64,000 nucleotides of DNA from NCBI GenBank assembly GCA_009617715.1, contig VTFK01000020.1:310001-374000 (forward strand), given 5' to 3'. Within the stretch, counting starts at the first letter, position 1, and each line of letters begins with the position of its first letter. The DNA is from Plectrocnemia conspersa (taxonomy: Eukaryota > Arthropoda > Insecta > Trichoptera > Polycentropodidae). Shown in pieces: positions 25,279 to 37,060 of this stretch. A program made the position numbers and the translations under genes. The notes under the pieces are model-generated. The model saw only the letters and a program-made list of their open reading frames with translations. It was not told the origin of the DNA and did no database searches.

Positions 25279-25525
25279 CAGGGTTTCCCAAACTTTTTGA
25301 GCGACAGAACACTTCGTAAATCCGAAAATTTTGGCGGAACACTTAGCTTATTTTGCTGTACCCAACTTCTAGGTACTAAAATCTTCGCCTTCATTATGAA
25401 GTAGAATATGTTCATTCTTTTAATTTACTCCAAATTTTTGTGAAATATCTATTTAGGCTCCATGGAACACATATTTTGGATTCGCGGAACACAGTGTTCC
25501 GCGGAACATAGTTTGGGAAACCATG
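25279..25525. mobile_element. hAT MITE with perfect 8-bp target duplication
   Basis: Starts CAGGGTTTCCCAAACTTTTT and ends AGTTTGGGAAACCATG, an inverted match of about 16 bases. It is flanked on both sides by ATTTAGAG (25271-25278 and 25526-25533), the 8-bp duplication expected for hAT insertion. Inside is a GGAACACAGTGTTCCGCGG palindrome. It is 247 bp and non-coding. Confidence 0.93.
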
Positions 25526-26019
25526 ATTTAGAGTATATAAGCGCGAATATAATGCATGAACGACACTTCCTTTCGGAATATGCTTCCATCTGTAACTTTC
25601 ACATTTTAGTATATGACTTTCTTACTACTTCGCTTCCAACTTGTAAACTAGCATCAAGCGGAGCAACTTCAAGTACTGACAAATACCGAAAAAGCAGCGG
25701 CTTTTCACCCCACGTCAAACCTACACCAGCTATCTGAATATATATAGATACGTCTGAAATCTAAGAATTCAACTCTATCTTCGAAGAAGATTATAGAATG
25801 AAAATGTTTATTATTTATAAAATGCGTGCAGCTAATAAATAAATTTAGTCAAATTATTATGTATATCTTTTCATTCGTGCCTAACTTAATACATTACACT
25901 GTGTGTATTAAATATTATAATAATTTTTGCTGTACTGAAAAATATGTATTTTAATTTTATAAAAAAAAATCAGAAAAATTAAGCATAAAATTTTGCGCTT
26001 TATTGTAATTTTATGGCAA

Positions 26020-27420
26020 TAGTCAGAATTTAAATTAACTTTGGGTCAAAATAAAAATCAAATCGCGGTCTGAATTTTATTAACAGTTTGGTTATAATTA
26101 TATTATTCAGGGTCAGAATAAATATCAAATGGTTAGAATAAAAATTTGTTTCGGTCGGAATAGAAATACAGGACGATCATGTGAATTAAAAATATATATT
26201 ATGACAATTATATAACGTATATAAGAATTTATTAATGTTATTAATTATTGTATAAGCTCTTACTATTTTTAATTATTTTTCAGAAACAATGATAATGTTT
26301 ATGTATTATAAAAGGAAAAACTCACTTTTCGGCCTTGGAGCCCGTCGCCGGGAATTCAACATTTGAAGATTTCATTACGAAGATTGTTTATCTAATTTAA
26401 ATAATGTATTCTGCATTAAATCGAAAGCAATGATAATGTTTATGTATTATAAAAGGAAAAACTCACTTTTCGTTCTCGGAGCCCATCGCTGGGAATTTGA
26501 CGAATTAATGAAAATTATTGTTGCGTAGCAAAATTTTATTTATAAATAATAATTATTTAAAACTGTTGTCACGTTACTGTCGGCCATTTTGTTTTATATT
26601 TGAATACTTATTTTTCATTGGTCGAAACAACAGAATGCATTATCGGTGTAAAATTCAAATTTTACTTTTATTATTATTTATTATTATAATTAAATATATT
26701 TCCTTTGTTTACGTTTATTATTATATACACCATACATACAAAGCTAGACGATTTACAGAGTAGAATATTGTGTTTCATTTAAAGCGCGCGCGTCCGGAAG
26801 CGAAAGCGACAATTATATGATATATAAGATGAAAATAAATGATTTATTTTAGGAATATATTATAAAATATCTCGTTCGCACTACTGGACAGGTTAGATGC
26901 GAGCGAGCGTTGGTCAAAACATTAAACACCACATGAATAACTTTTAACGGATCTATTTAATTGTATGTAGAGCTCGAGGGTATCCAAGGTGACGAACGAA
27001 GCAAGAATAACGACAGAGCGGCGTCGGAGAGCACGCTTGGCTTGTGTTTACATCTGACAATGTTGCGAAACCAACAAAACAAGTTGGCTTTAAAACAACA
27101 GTGTATTATTATTCTGACCACCTGTCAACATAAAACTGATACAGATAATATATAATAGTATAAATAGTGGCTATTCTTTATAAATATTGACTAATGGAAC
27201 TGTAATAAATACTGACTGAAAAAAATGATTCTGACCATCTGTCAAAATAATTCTTATTATTTTAATCAATTCTAAATAGTCAAATTTAAATTCTAACCAT
27301 TTAATATAAATTCCGAGCAATTAATATAAATTCTGACCATCTAATATTTATTTTGTTCTCTTATATTTTGAGCGATGTATATTCTGATATTTAATTATTT
27401 TTAATATAAAAATATACTAT
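26020..27420. repeat. Inverted clusters of a GGTCAGAATA-like word flanking a ~1 kb core
   Basis: The left cluster (about 26020-26170) repeats GGTCAGAATAAA/GGTCGGAATAGA-type words. The right cluster (about 27105-27420) repeats the complement, ATTCTGACCATCT, several times. Such inverted subterminal arrays are typical of non-autonomous DNA transposons. No precise termini were found. The core contains the 26286-26510 duplication and a GC-richer stretch near 26785-27060. Confidence 0.5.
26286..26510 (+). repeat. Direct duplication of ~75 bp, ~143 bp period
   Basis: ATGATAATGTTTATGTATTA, AAAAGGAAAAACTCACTTTT and a GGAGCCC-TCGC-GGGAATT word occur at about 26288-26355 and again at 26430-26500, with a few differences. 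Confidence 0.8.
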
Positions 27421-29034
27421 TTTTATATTTAACTGGAAATAATCTAATAGAATTTAAAAATCAGGATTTTTTTTCGTATAGCGTAACACATTGTTTGTTC
27501 TATAGTTTTTGGGTTATATCTCTATTTAAATAATATTTAATGAAATTTGAGACTGGGTAATGATTGTTTGACTTCGATAGATGAGTCACCCCTTATCTAA
27601 GCGTGAATGGAAAGGATTTTGCCGTGACCGCCACATTATTATAATTGAGTTTATTTAATTATAATTACTGATAATAAATATAAAAAATGTGCAATTAAAT
27701 ATTTTTGTTATAAAAAATATGAGAGTAATATATATACATATATTGATTTAATTAAAAAGGAATAAATTAAATTTATGTATATACGACAAATGTAATATAA
27801 GACAATATGAATATACAATTAAAATACATATTTAAAAAAATACATAATAATATTCTAAGAAATATATTTATAAATGTAGCGTTTACATATGTATTATACA
27901 TACGTATATGTTATGTTCTTTATGATAAATATATTATGATATAATCCATACAATATTTCATACCAATTAAATTAATATGTTAAACGACGGATTTGACCCT
28001 GGATATGATCGTGCAAACAAATAAGCAAACTTTATCTTCAATGAATCAAACAAAGATAATCAATTTTAACCGATTATTTTTTATTATAGTTAATATAGAA
28101 ATTTGAGCGATTTTAACACAACCTTCACATTGTAAAACATGTATGAATCTTAACGTTTAACTCATTTAAATACGATGGTAAATTCAGGAGCTTCTGAATG
28201 ACTTATATAAGATATTAAATTTGCCGCAAATAACGCCGGAAATTCGGTGTTGCCACTGCGCAAATCAATTAATAAATCTAAGAAGGAGAGATTAATTTAT
28301 TTATTTAATATAAATATGAAATTTAATTAATTATTACATAGATAGTCACCTCGTCATGGTTAACTATTTTGCTGTATTCTCGCCTTGCCATATAAGTCGA
28401 GGGCTGGTGGGCAGCCTGTGGCATGGCCCTATCGGCTTCATTTACTCAACATCAACATCACTCTCATCCTTATTCTATCGTAAACCTTTTATTATTATGG
28501 ATACAAAACGATCAGATTAAAATTTGGTGGTTATATGACTTTGATTTTTGTTTTACATTAAAAAGTCACTCACGGTCTTAGATATTATGTTAGATTATAA
28601 GCAAACATTCAGAAAATGATTACAACTATGCCATTTCACTCTTTTAGTAATATTGATTTAAATTTGCTTTTTTATTGTATATTAATAACTTAGCATTGTT
28701 GAAAAGTCTTTAAGTTGGCTCAAGTGTATCCATTTTAATTACTTTGTTAGAGATAACGCCAAAATAATTTTTAATTAAGAGCCTCAATTATTTTTACGAT
28801 CTTTGCCTCAATTATTTTGTCATGCCACCAAACTGACATAAATATTACTTCTAATGTCTTATCCGCATCGACTATTGTGTTTATGTATTCCCATCGGTAA
28901 TGAAATTGTAAATCTGACCTCAGGGAGGTCCTGTTCTCTCAAGAAGAGACCATCTTCATTTGACTATCAATAATATTGTCGCTTCAATGCCAGATAATGG
29001 AATGCTAAAATTATTTCGTTCTGATTCAATGGTA
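27421..29034. other. Unassigned AT-rich stretch
   Basis: Nothing convincing: long AT tracts around 27630-27960, and a slightly GC-richer patch near 28350-28470 without an open frame or recognised repeat. Confidence 0.5.
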
Positions 29035-30250
29035 GCTAAGAGCGAAACCGGGTCCTGGGAAAACAATGATTCCGGACCTCACGACAATTTTTTTAACATC
29101 TTAATATAATTTCTTGAATAAATAATAATAGATACGGGTTAACTCTTTCTATGCTACAAATAAATATAAAAGTAAGCCACCGTTGCGACATATTTTATAC
29201 GAAATATTTTAATTAGTCATTAAAATAAATAAAAATATCTACTCATAAGTTGCTCAGTGTTGCCATATAGTGAATTTACAGTCCAGGTGAAAAGCAATAA
29301 AATCATGCCATTGTGATGAAAATGCTCGATTATCAAGAATTTTTATAACAATATTACTAGTGAGAATCAAATAAAGCACATCTAAACCAAATATTGGTCG
29401 ATAGGAGAGCGCAAAAACAATTATCGCTCCTCAGAAGTCAAAAATCCACGTCAAAAGCAATAAAATCGTGTCGTCGCCGTCACAGTGGGAACGCTCGTTA
29501 CCGAGCGTTCCCACTGCGACGGTGCCGACGCGATTTTATTACTTTTGACGTGAATTTTTGACTTCTGAGAAGCGATAGTTGTTTTTGCGCTCTCCTATCA
29601 ACCAATATTTGGTTTTAATATATTTTAATCAGCCCTCTTATATTAGAAGAATAGCTATCATATTTTTAAAACATAGTGTAAGTTCGAAATGCAGACAAAC
29701 TATGAAGCAACATGTGAGATGTAATGTCTATCTGTACTTATACTTACGCTTATTTTCCCTTGAGATATGAATTTGCTAAGTTTATATTTTGCAATTGACC
29801 TAATAAAAGTTTTAAAACTATAATTAGTATTAGAACTTTCATTAGGTTAGATTTGGGTTTGAACAGCAAATGGACGTTTCGCAACTGTCAAATTGAGTTT
29901 CATGGACATTTTAGAGCAGCATATTAGCGGCTATCAGTTAAATTATATTTTCGCTAGTGGAAATATATATCTAATAGTATAAATGTATTTTAACTTTAGC
30001 AAAAAATACACATTCACTGTAACATTTATACATTGTACGTAAATAAATAATGATAAGTATGTAAATATATATATTACTACATATAGAAAAGTTGAAATCT
30101 TATAATTTTACTAGCACCTGCCAGACAATTTATATTTTTACTGGTAAAAATATATAACTACTGGTGAAAATGTATTCCATGTTTTTAAAAAATATTTTCG
30201 GGATAGATTCAATTTTAGATTTTATTTTAAAAATAACCACATGAAACTGA
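29035..30250 (+). mobile_element. Hairpin composite element, locus C, with repeat X
   Basis: Repeat X (29035-29285, reverse of 19640-19935) joins the arm (29286-29383). The hairpin (29384-29615) has the same 34-base core as locus B at 29483-29516. The tail (29616-30240) follows with the AAAGTTTTAAAACTATAATT and AGAACTTTCATTAGG words forming a second small palindrome. The ends of the hairpin pair through AAACCAAATATTGGT and ACCAATATTTGGTTT. Confidence 0.85.
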
Positions 30251-30739
30251 ATGTATTATTTATTTATTATACTGCAATAAATCCAGTTGTCATCAACTTA
30301 TCGATTATACAATATATAAAAAACATTAAATTTATGTAATTTAATGGTGGAAATGATGATTAATGTGCGATTAATGATGATTAAGTGCAAAAAGGGGTAC
30401 TAAAGTACCCCGTTTCGCACAGGCTGGGTTAAATAAATTATTATTATCTGGTTTGTAAACTATTTTCGGTGAATTGCTGTAGCAAAATTGTTATATAAAT
30501 GCCATAAAAGTTATTGAGATGTATTTTCATGATTTTAAGTTAGCTAAATAAATTTTTAGGGTTGCCAAAATATATTCTGCATATATTCAAACTAGTTAAA
30601 TTAAATAAATTAGTAATATTAATATTTATTTTTATTTAAAATTAATTCTTAAACTATGTCATATCTATTTTTTTATATATACATATATGATATTTTTTAT
30701 GAGCTAAAGTATACATTTTTTGGGTAGATAAACGTATGG

Positions 30740-30990
30740 CAAAAAAATGAGTGCTGAGGAACGTTAAGATAAGAAAGCTTCAATATCATGGTCATACTGT
30801 GAGAGGAGCAAACTGCAAATCAATTCAACATCCAGGGGAAGTAAACGCAAGAAGAAGTATCATAAATCTCGACGTCGCATCTCATGGCTGTGTATTTAGA
30901 GAGATTAGTTTGGGTGCAAATTCATTGAACAAAATTAAAATCGCCAATATGCTAGCTAGCCTCTGGAAGTAGATGATATAACAAGATGAA
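30740..30990 (+). pseudogene. Non-LTR retrotransposon C-terminal relic (endonuclease-reverse transcriptase type)
   Basis: The frame from 30751 reads IRKLQYHGHTVRG, then an eroded middle, then NKIKIANMLASLW before a stop. These match the post-reverse-transcriptase tail of arthropod RTE-like elements (typically RKLxYLGHxxRG and KVRIAMMIANxR). Only about 70 codons remain. The sequence after it (31000-32400) has no recognisable element except an isolated ACAGGGTGGGC word at 31.49 kb and a TTAACCCTTTCGTGTC word at 31.70 kb. Confidence 0.65.
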
Positions 30991-32404
30991 GAATTTGACT
31001 CTAAAGTTAAATTGTTTCAGTACTTAAGCTATAGAAAAACTTATTTTACAAGTATATATAATAAAATTTCTATTAAAACTTTCGGCATACCCAATAAGAA
31101 ATATTCTCCATGGGCTTGGTCTGATGAGTATACGATTCATAGGTGAAGTATTCGAAGAGCGGAGGAGGTGTTTTGTTGCCAGTGAAGAATCCGAGTACTT
31201 GAACATTATTATCATAACCACAATGGACAATCTGTAATTTCGCATGCTGTATGACTCAAAGACACTCGACGAGAGTTACGATTGTTCTTCTAAAACTTCC
31301 AAAGCTTTTTAAAGTAAAACTGGTATCGAGACGTGTGGTTATGTAACAATGCGTATTACATATTTTTGTCAGTACATTACCTTTACGCCCACAATTCATT
31401 GAAGGACTCGAATGCTCGGTTGATTCACCAGATTTTCACGTACTAAAACACGTGTTATACTGCATGTACTTATGTAATGGTGTCCGAACATACAGGGTGG
31501 GCAGGTATTGCCTTTTAACCCATTCTGTATATAAATACCTTTTCTTGATTTTTTTGACGTCGAAATTATAGCAATTTTAGGTATGTACCCATATAAATTA
31601 CAAGTCCGTATTTTTTTTTCAACGCGGAAGAGTTTTTTTTTATGCAGTTCTTGTTCTCACACCTGCTTTTACAATTCATTATTAAGTTGGCCGCTTTAAC
31701 CCTTTCGTGTCTGCGTTTCACATGGCTCTTAATTGATGATCATTATAATACTATGTAATTTAAATTATGGTGATTATTTGTTCGACGAAAAATTATTTAT
31801 ATATTGACAAACTTTTATGCAAGAACAAAACTGTCTTCATTTCTGTTCTAAAATATTGTTCCTTTGAGTAGAATCAAACAGTGGAAGAGTCAAATTTTTG
31901 CGGTAGATTATCTAAATACATAGTCGGTGGACTTGTTTTTTTTTGTCAATTGTTTAACGCATTATCGTCATAACTGCCTAATGATTGGTTGTTCACCGGG
32001 AGAGACGGAGCACAGGTGCGTGTAATGACACATGGTAGTATAGCTAAGATTGTTATTGATCACCTTTTACATTTTAATAAAAAAAAAAATTTTCTGCAAG
32101 CACCGAAAATATTTTAAAAACTAGTTTTCAAACGTTATGATATCATTTATTTCAATAGTTTAGTTTTTTTTCTTAGCGATCACATTAAGTATGCGATTTT
32201 GTTTTGTTCACTGACTCTCGAATAAATATAAAGAAGTCGTGAATAATGATCTAAAGCAAAAGAAAATCCTACTTCCTTAATTGTTAATTTGTACAAATAA
32301 AATAGAGTCTAATCTAATATAATTTATGTGTATGTATTACTTTTTATAATTTCCATTGTAAGGCGTAAGTCCAATGCGTTACAAATGGGTAAATCATTAC
32401 TAAC

Positions 32405-33680
32405 TGGTAGGAACGACATTACAGATTTTTTCAAGGGGAACAAAAGTTGGGCAGTAAGTGTTTTTTTTAATACATGATTGATTTGACATATATTTTTCTG
32501 ACCAAATTCAAGAGGGGGGGGAATCCCCCTCTTGAAATTGCTGTCTCTGTTTAGAAATTATGTCAAAAGCAGTAAAATCGTACCATCTCCATTCATATTC
32601 AGACTTTTTATAACAATATTACGACTAGCAGTAAGTGAGCATCGATTGAAGCATATCTAAACCAAATTTTGATCAATAGGAGGGCGCAAAAAATAATTAT
32701 CACTTCTCAGAAGTTAAAAATTTACGTCAAAAGCAATAAAATCATGCCGTCGCCGTCCATATTAAAACGTTTTGTAATAATATTACGACTTATGAGTATC
32801 GATTGAAGCATATCTAAACCAAATTTTGACAAATAAAAAAGCGTAAAAAATAATTATTATTTTTAGACGGCAAAAATCTACATCAAAATCAGTAAAATCG
32901 TGCCGTCGCCGTTCATATTAAGACGTTTTATAAAAATAGTACGACTCACAATAAGTGAGAATTGAATGAAGCATATCTAAACCAAATTTTGACCAATGAG
33001 AGGGCGCAAAAAATAATTATTATTTTTAGGCGGCCAAAATCTACGCCAAAAGCAGTAAAATCGTGCCGTCACCGTTCATATTAAGACGTTTTATAACAAC
33101 AAAGCATATATAAACGAATAGAAGAACGCAAAAACAATTATCACTTCCCAGTAGTCAAAAAACTACATCAAAAGCAATAAAATCGTGTCGGCGCCGTCGC
33201 AGTGAGAACGCTCATACGAACACGATAAAAATTTCGCACGGTAAAATGTACACGGTGAAACGGATACGGTAAAATGATCGTGAATCGTATGTAAATGTGT
33301 ATATTATTACGTATGAAAAATTTGTTGAAATCATATAATTTTATGTAAATATATATATTTATCGGTGAAAATTTATTCCGATATGATTTTACTGAAATGA
33401 CATATTTAAAATATTATTTTCGCTAGATTCGAGAAGGATTTTTTAGAGTTTCTTTGAGGGATAATCCGAGAATTTCTGGTTTAGAATCAGGGACGTAATT
33501 TCAGCTCTTTACTGATGGAAAGGGGGGGGGGGAGGCAAAAGTTGGTTAGTCATTGCTCGTTTTTTTAATATTTCGAATTCATTAATATTTATAGTATTTC
33601 ATTTAATGACATGGATTTTTCTTGCTAAATTTAAAGGGGGAAAATGCATCTATCTGCCCCCCGAAAATGTCGTCCCTGCT
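32405..33680 (+). mobile_element. Hairpin composite element, locus D, with tandemly amplified arms
   Basis: An end block (32409-32553) is followed by five successive arm copies. The AGTAAAATCGTGCC-type word recurs at 32571, 32735, 32891, 33054 and 33176, a period of about 122-164 bases. No right hairpin arm follows. A partial tail (33270-33440) leads to a second end block (about 33490-33676) starting GGGACGTAATTTCAG and ending AAAATGTCGTCCC. Confidence 0.82.
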
Positions 33681-34330
33681 AATTGTGTAACCAACAAGTA
33701 AGTATTAATCACTGGAATACAAATTTTGGGATTGGTAACATATATTTAATTAATTATTAATTATTATGTGTATTTTTAAGTAATAATCAATAGATTACAT
33801 TTTACTTTTACTAACAGCGCAATTAATATGGAGAAAATAATCACATACAAAAATGTAATAATTTGTTGTTAGATCTTAATAATTGTAAGTAAATTTTAAG
33901 CTTCAGTATATATACATATTTTATATCTAAATAGCTAATATTTCTGAGTATAAGTTTCTAATAATTAAATATTATTTTTAAATATTTAGATAAAAGGGAT
34001 GTTCATGGTTTAGAAAAGGGTTAAAATTTCACCTAAGCATCAGAACAAAATAACAAGAAAATGCAAAAACATGCTCATATATATTAAGCCGAAAAATTCT
34101 CAACCCCGATTTTTTGCTTTCGCAAGAAAGGGTTGCTATTCTTACAAAAAGGACTAACAAAAAATGTGTTGTATAATATTTTTTATAGGAATGTGACAGG
34201 TTAGCAGGTTTTAAACACGATAAACAATTAAGAGTGATACAAAAAATATATAGAATGTAAAATGTTGATATTTGCTATATTTATCAAAAAATAGGCGGTA
34301 GTATAATTTATTAAAACATTTAAAATTTTT

Positions 34331-34435
34331 AATAAAAACAATATGTAATGTATAGTAGAAACTTCAATAAAAACAATATGTAATGTATAGTAGAAACTTC
34401 AATAAAAACAATATGTAATGTATAGTAAGAAACAT
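34331..34435 (+). repeat. 35-bp tandem repeat, about three copies
   Basis: The unit AATAAAAACAATATGTAATG plus TATAGTAGAAACTTC repeats with almost no divergence, so this is a recent amplification. Confidence 0.92.
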
Positions 34436-34499
34436 TTATATTATATTATATATAAAGTAATTTCATTGTGATAATAATTTACAAAAAATATCAAAGCGT

Positions 34500-34800
34500 G
34501 TGATACGTGCCGTTCGCCGATTTTTTACCTGGACCGAAGAAGATGATAGGTATCTTCTATTTTTTAAGATGAGATGTTTACTATTTTATATATGTATTGT
34601 CAGCTCGTTTGGACGTATAAATTCTCGCGTATAAAGGGATCGGACAAAGGAATAAATTTGATATCAGCCTCGCATTGTTTACCTTGCTTTGGCTAAAAAA
34701 GGCGCAGGACACCGGGGATCTATACCTAAAACCATTTTTTCCAAAAGGACCCTATCAAAAACGCGAGCGAATCGCGGTTTATAACCCCGAAGATGTAAGT
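34500..34800 (+). other. GC-richer segment with a possible exon and consensus donor, unidentified
   Basis: Unlike the AT-rich flanks. The frame through DTGDLYLKPFFPKGPYQK and ERIAVYNPED reaches GAAGAT then GTAAGT, a consensus 5' splice site at 34795. Upstream codons are open for about 50 residues in this frame. I do not recognise the protein. It could be an exon or a fragment of an old retroelement. Confidence 0.3.
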
Positions 34801-34849
34801 CATGAAACTATTTTTATTTTAATTTTGAAACATCAAAATATATGCATTA

Positions 34850-37060
34850 TTACTAAAACAAATATAAAAAGATTGATTTGCTTTGAAAGTATTTAATAAT
34901 CAGTGTACTTTGCCAAAAATTAAATTTTATGTATATATAAAATTACATGCTGATTTAAACTATATTATTATTTTTTTCCTATTCGGTTTAGTTATTCAGA
35001 TATCATTATTGTATTTGTGAGGAAAATCTGTGTAAATACTATTATTGAAAACATTTGTTTTGACGAAATATTAAAAAAAATATATTATGATCAACAATAT
35101 ATTTTTTTTATAAATTTAACAGTAAAGGTAAATCTATATAATTATTAGTTTTTTCACTATAAGCTTTTTTTTAAGATAAAATATTTATGAGAATAATCCG
35201 TGTAAATATAATAATAGTTTTAAAACATAAACTTTGACGAAATACTCAATCAATAAAATATGATTAACAATGTATTTTTGGCACAAATTTGAAATATCTG
35301 ATTTACACTTTTTTATAAGTTTTTCTCTCTATGGTTTAGTTATTTATTAGTGAGAATTATCTGCAAAATTACTATTTTGCAGATAATTCAATCATTATAA
35401 TAAGATAAACAATGTATTTTTTCCTCAATTTAAAATTTATGCTAATTCTATATATGTATGTACATGTAAAATTATATGCTGATTTAAATATTATTATTAG
35501 TTTTTTCCCAATAAGCTTTACTTTTTTAGAAAGAATCATTGTACATTCATGAGAATAATCTGTGTAATTACTATTTTTACCAATTTATGCTCTGACAAAA
35601 TCCTCAATCAATAAAATATGAAAAACAATGTATTTTGAGCACAAATTAAAAATATGTATTATTTCTAATATTATGTAAAATTAAATATTTGAGTAGTAAA
35701 TTAATAAAATAATAAATCTCTAATTTAATTGCTTTGATTTATTTTACAATTTTTTTGTGTTACTATGTTTTAATAATTTATTTAAATACTTTTCCATTAT
35801 TAAATTTAGTTTATTTTTTACATATTATTCGACATTTGTGATTTTTTTTAGCAATACAGATGCTCTCAATATTTTTTTATAAAATTATAAAGTTACGTTA
35901 ATTTATTTCGTACTCTATAATTTATTGCTATTATTATTTATAAAAATCATTTAGGTTAAGTCAAATTACAAAATTTATTATATAATGTTTTTTATTTAAT
36001 ATTTCCTTAGTCATATATGTAAACATTTAACTATATGGGGTACCACAAAACAGTAAAAGTTCGACCGCCGTACATGTACGGCGATACTCCACAAAGGGTT
36101 AAATGCTAATTTGGACTATTATAATTTTTCCTCTTAAGGCTTAGCTATTAAGATTTCATCATTGTATTTGTGAGAATAATCTGTGTAAATACTATTTTTA
36201 AACATGAGCTTTGATTAAATATTAAAGCAATAAAAATATTCAATAATTTTTGCTGGAAATTTAAAATTTATGATAATTTTATTTATATTTTTTTTTTATA
36301 CTTTTATATTATTTTTCCATGTAAGCTTTAGATATTTAGGTATATATATTTGTGAAAATAATCTGTGTAAATACTATTTTTAACAATTTAATTTTGACAA
36401 GATACTTAAGCAATCAAATATGACGAAGGATGTATTTTTAAGCAAATTTATAAGATATGATAATTTCTATATGCTGATTCAAATTGCATTAATAGTATTT
36501 CCCTATATTAAGTTATTTTAGACTTTTAGGTATATTGTATTTGTGAAAATAATCTGTGTAAATACTATTTTTAAACACTAATTATTACGAAATACTGTAA
36601 AAATATCTACTGTATTTTTGCCACAAATTTAAAAGAAGCGATAATTCCATTTACATGTAAATTATATGCTAATTTTTTCTGAGGGATTTAATTTTTTTAA
36701 ATATTATATTTGTATTTGTGAATAAAATCTGTGTAAATATTACTTTTACAGACTTTTGATTTAACGAAATATTCAATCAAAAATATGAGAAACAATGTAT
36801 TTGTGGCATAAAATCTGTGATTTTTCAATTTTCATGTAAAATTACATATTTTCATATTTTTACTTTCATGCTCTATTAATTAATATATAATTATTGTACC
36901 TGTGAGAATAATATATGCAATTTATTATTTTTAAGCACTTTAGTTTTGGCAACATACCTAATTAATAAAATGTGATTAAAATGTTTTTTTTACCGAAAAT
37001 TTAAAGGATGTGATATTTTCATTTACATTTAGTGAAAAATTGATGTGATACAGTTTTATT
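34850..37060 (+). repeat. Diverged ~180-bp tandem (satellite-like) array, interrupted at 35.7-36.1 kb
   Basis: A motif around GTGAGAATAATCTGTGTAAA TACTATTTTTAA recurs near 35022, 35190, 35345, 35551, 36172, 36354, 36543, 36723 and 36905. Each copy is followed by TTTGACGAAATAC and AATGTATTTTTGGCACAAA-like words. Copies differ considerably. The gap corresponds to an inserted copy of the 6.5 kb dispersed repeat. Confidence 0.78.
35700..36107 (-). repeat. Second copy of the 6.5-kb dispersed repeat, inserted in the tandem array
   Basis: The reverse complement matches 6515-6760, including GGTACCCCATATAGTTAAAT and GAGTACGAAATAAATTAACG. The outer end reads TTAACCCTTTGTGGAGTATC on the - strand. A 16-base GCCGTACATGTACGGC palindrome lies near that end (36067-36082). 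Confidence 0.7.

Noticed and set aside
32571..33200. CRISPR-like regular repeats
   Set aside because: Repeat units of ~160 bp with diverged copies in a eukaryotic genome; they are transposon arms.
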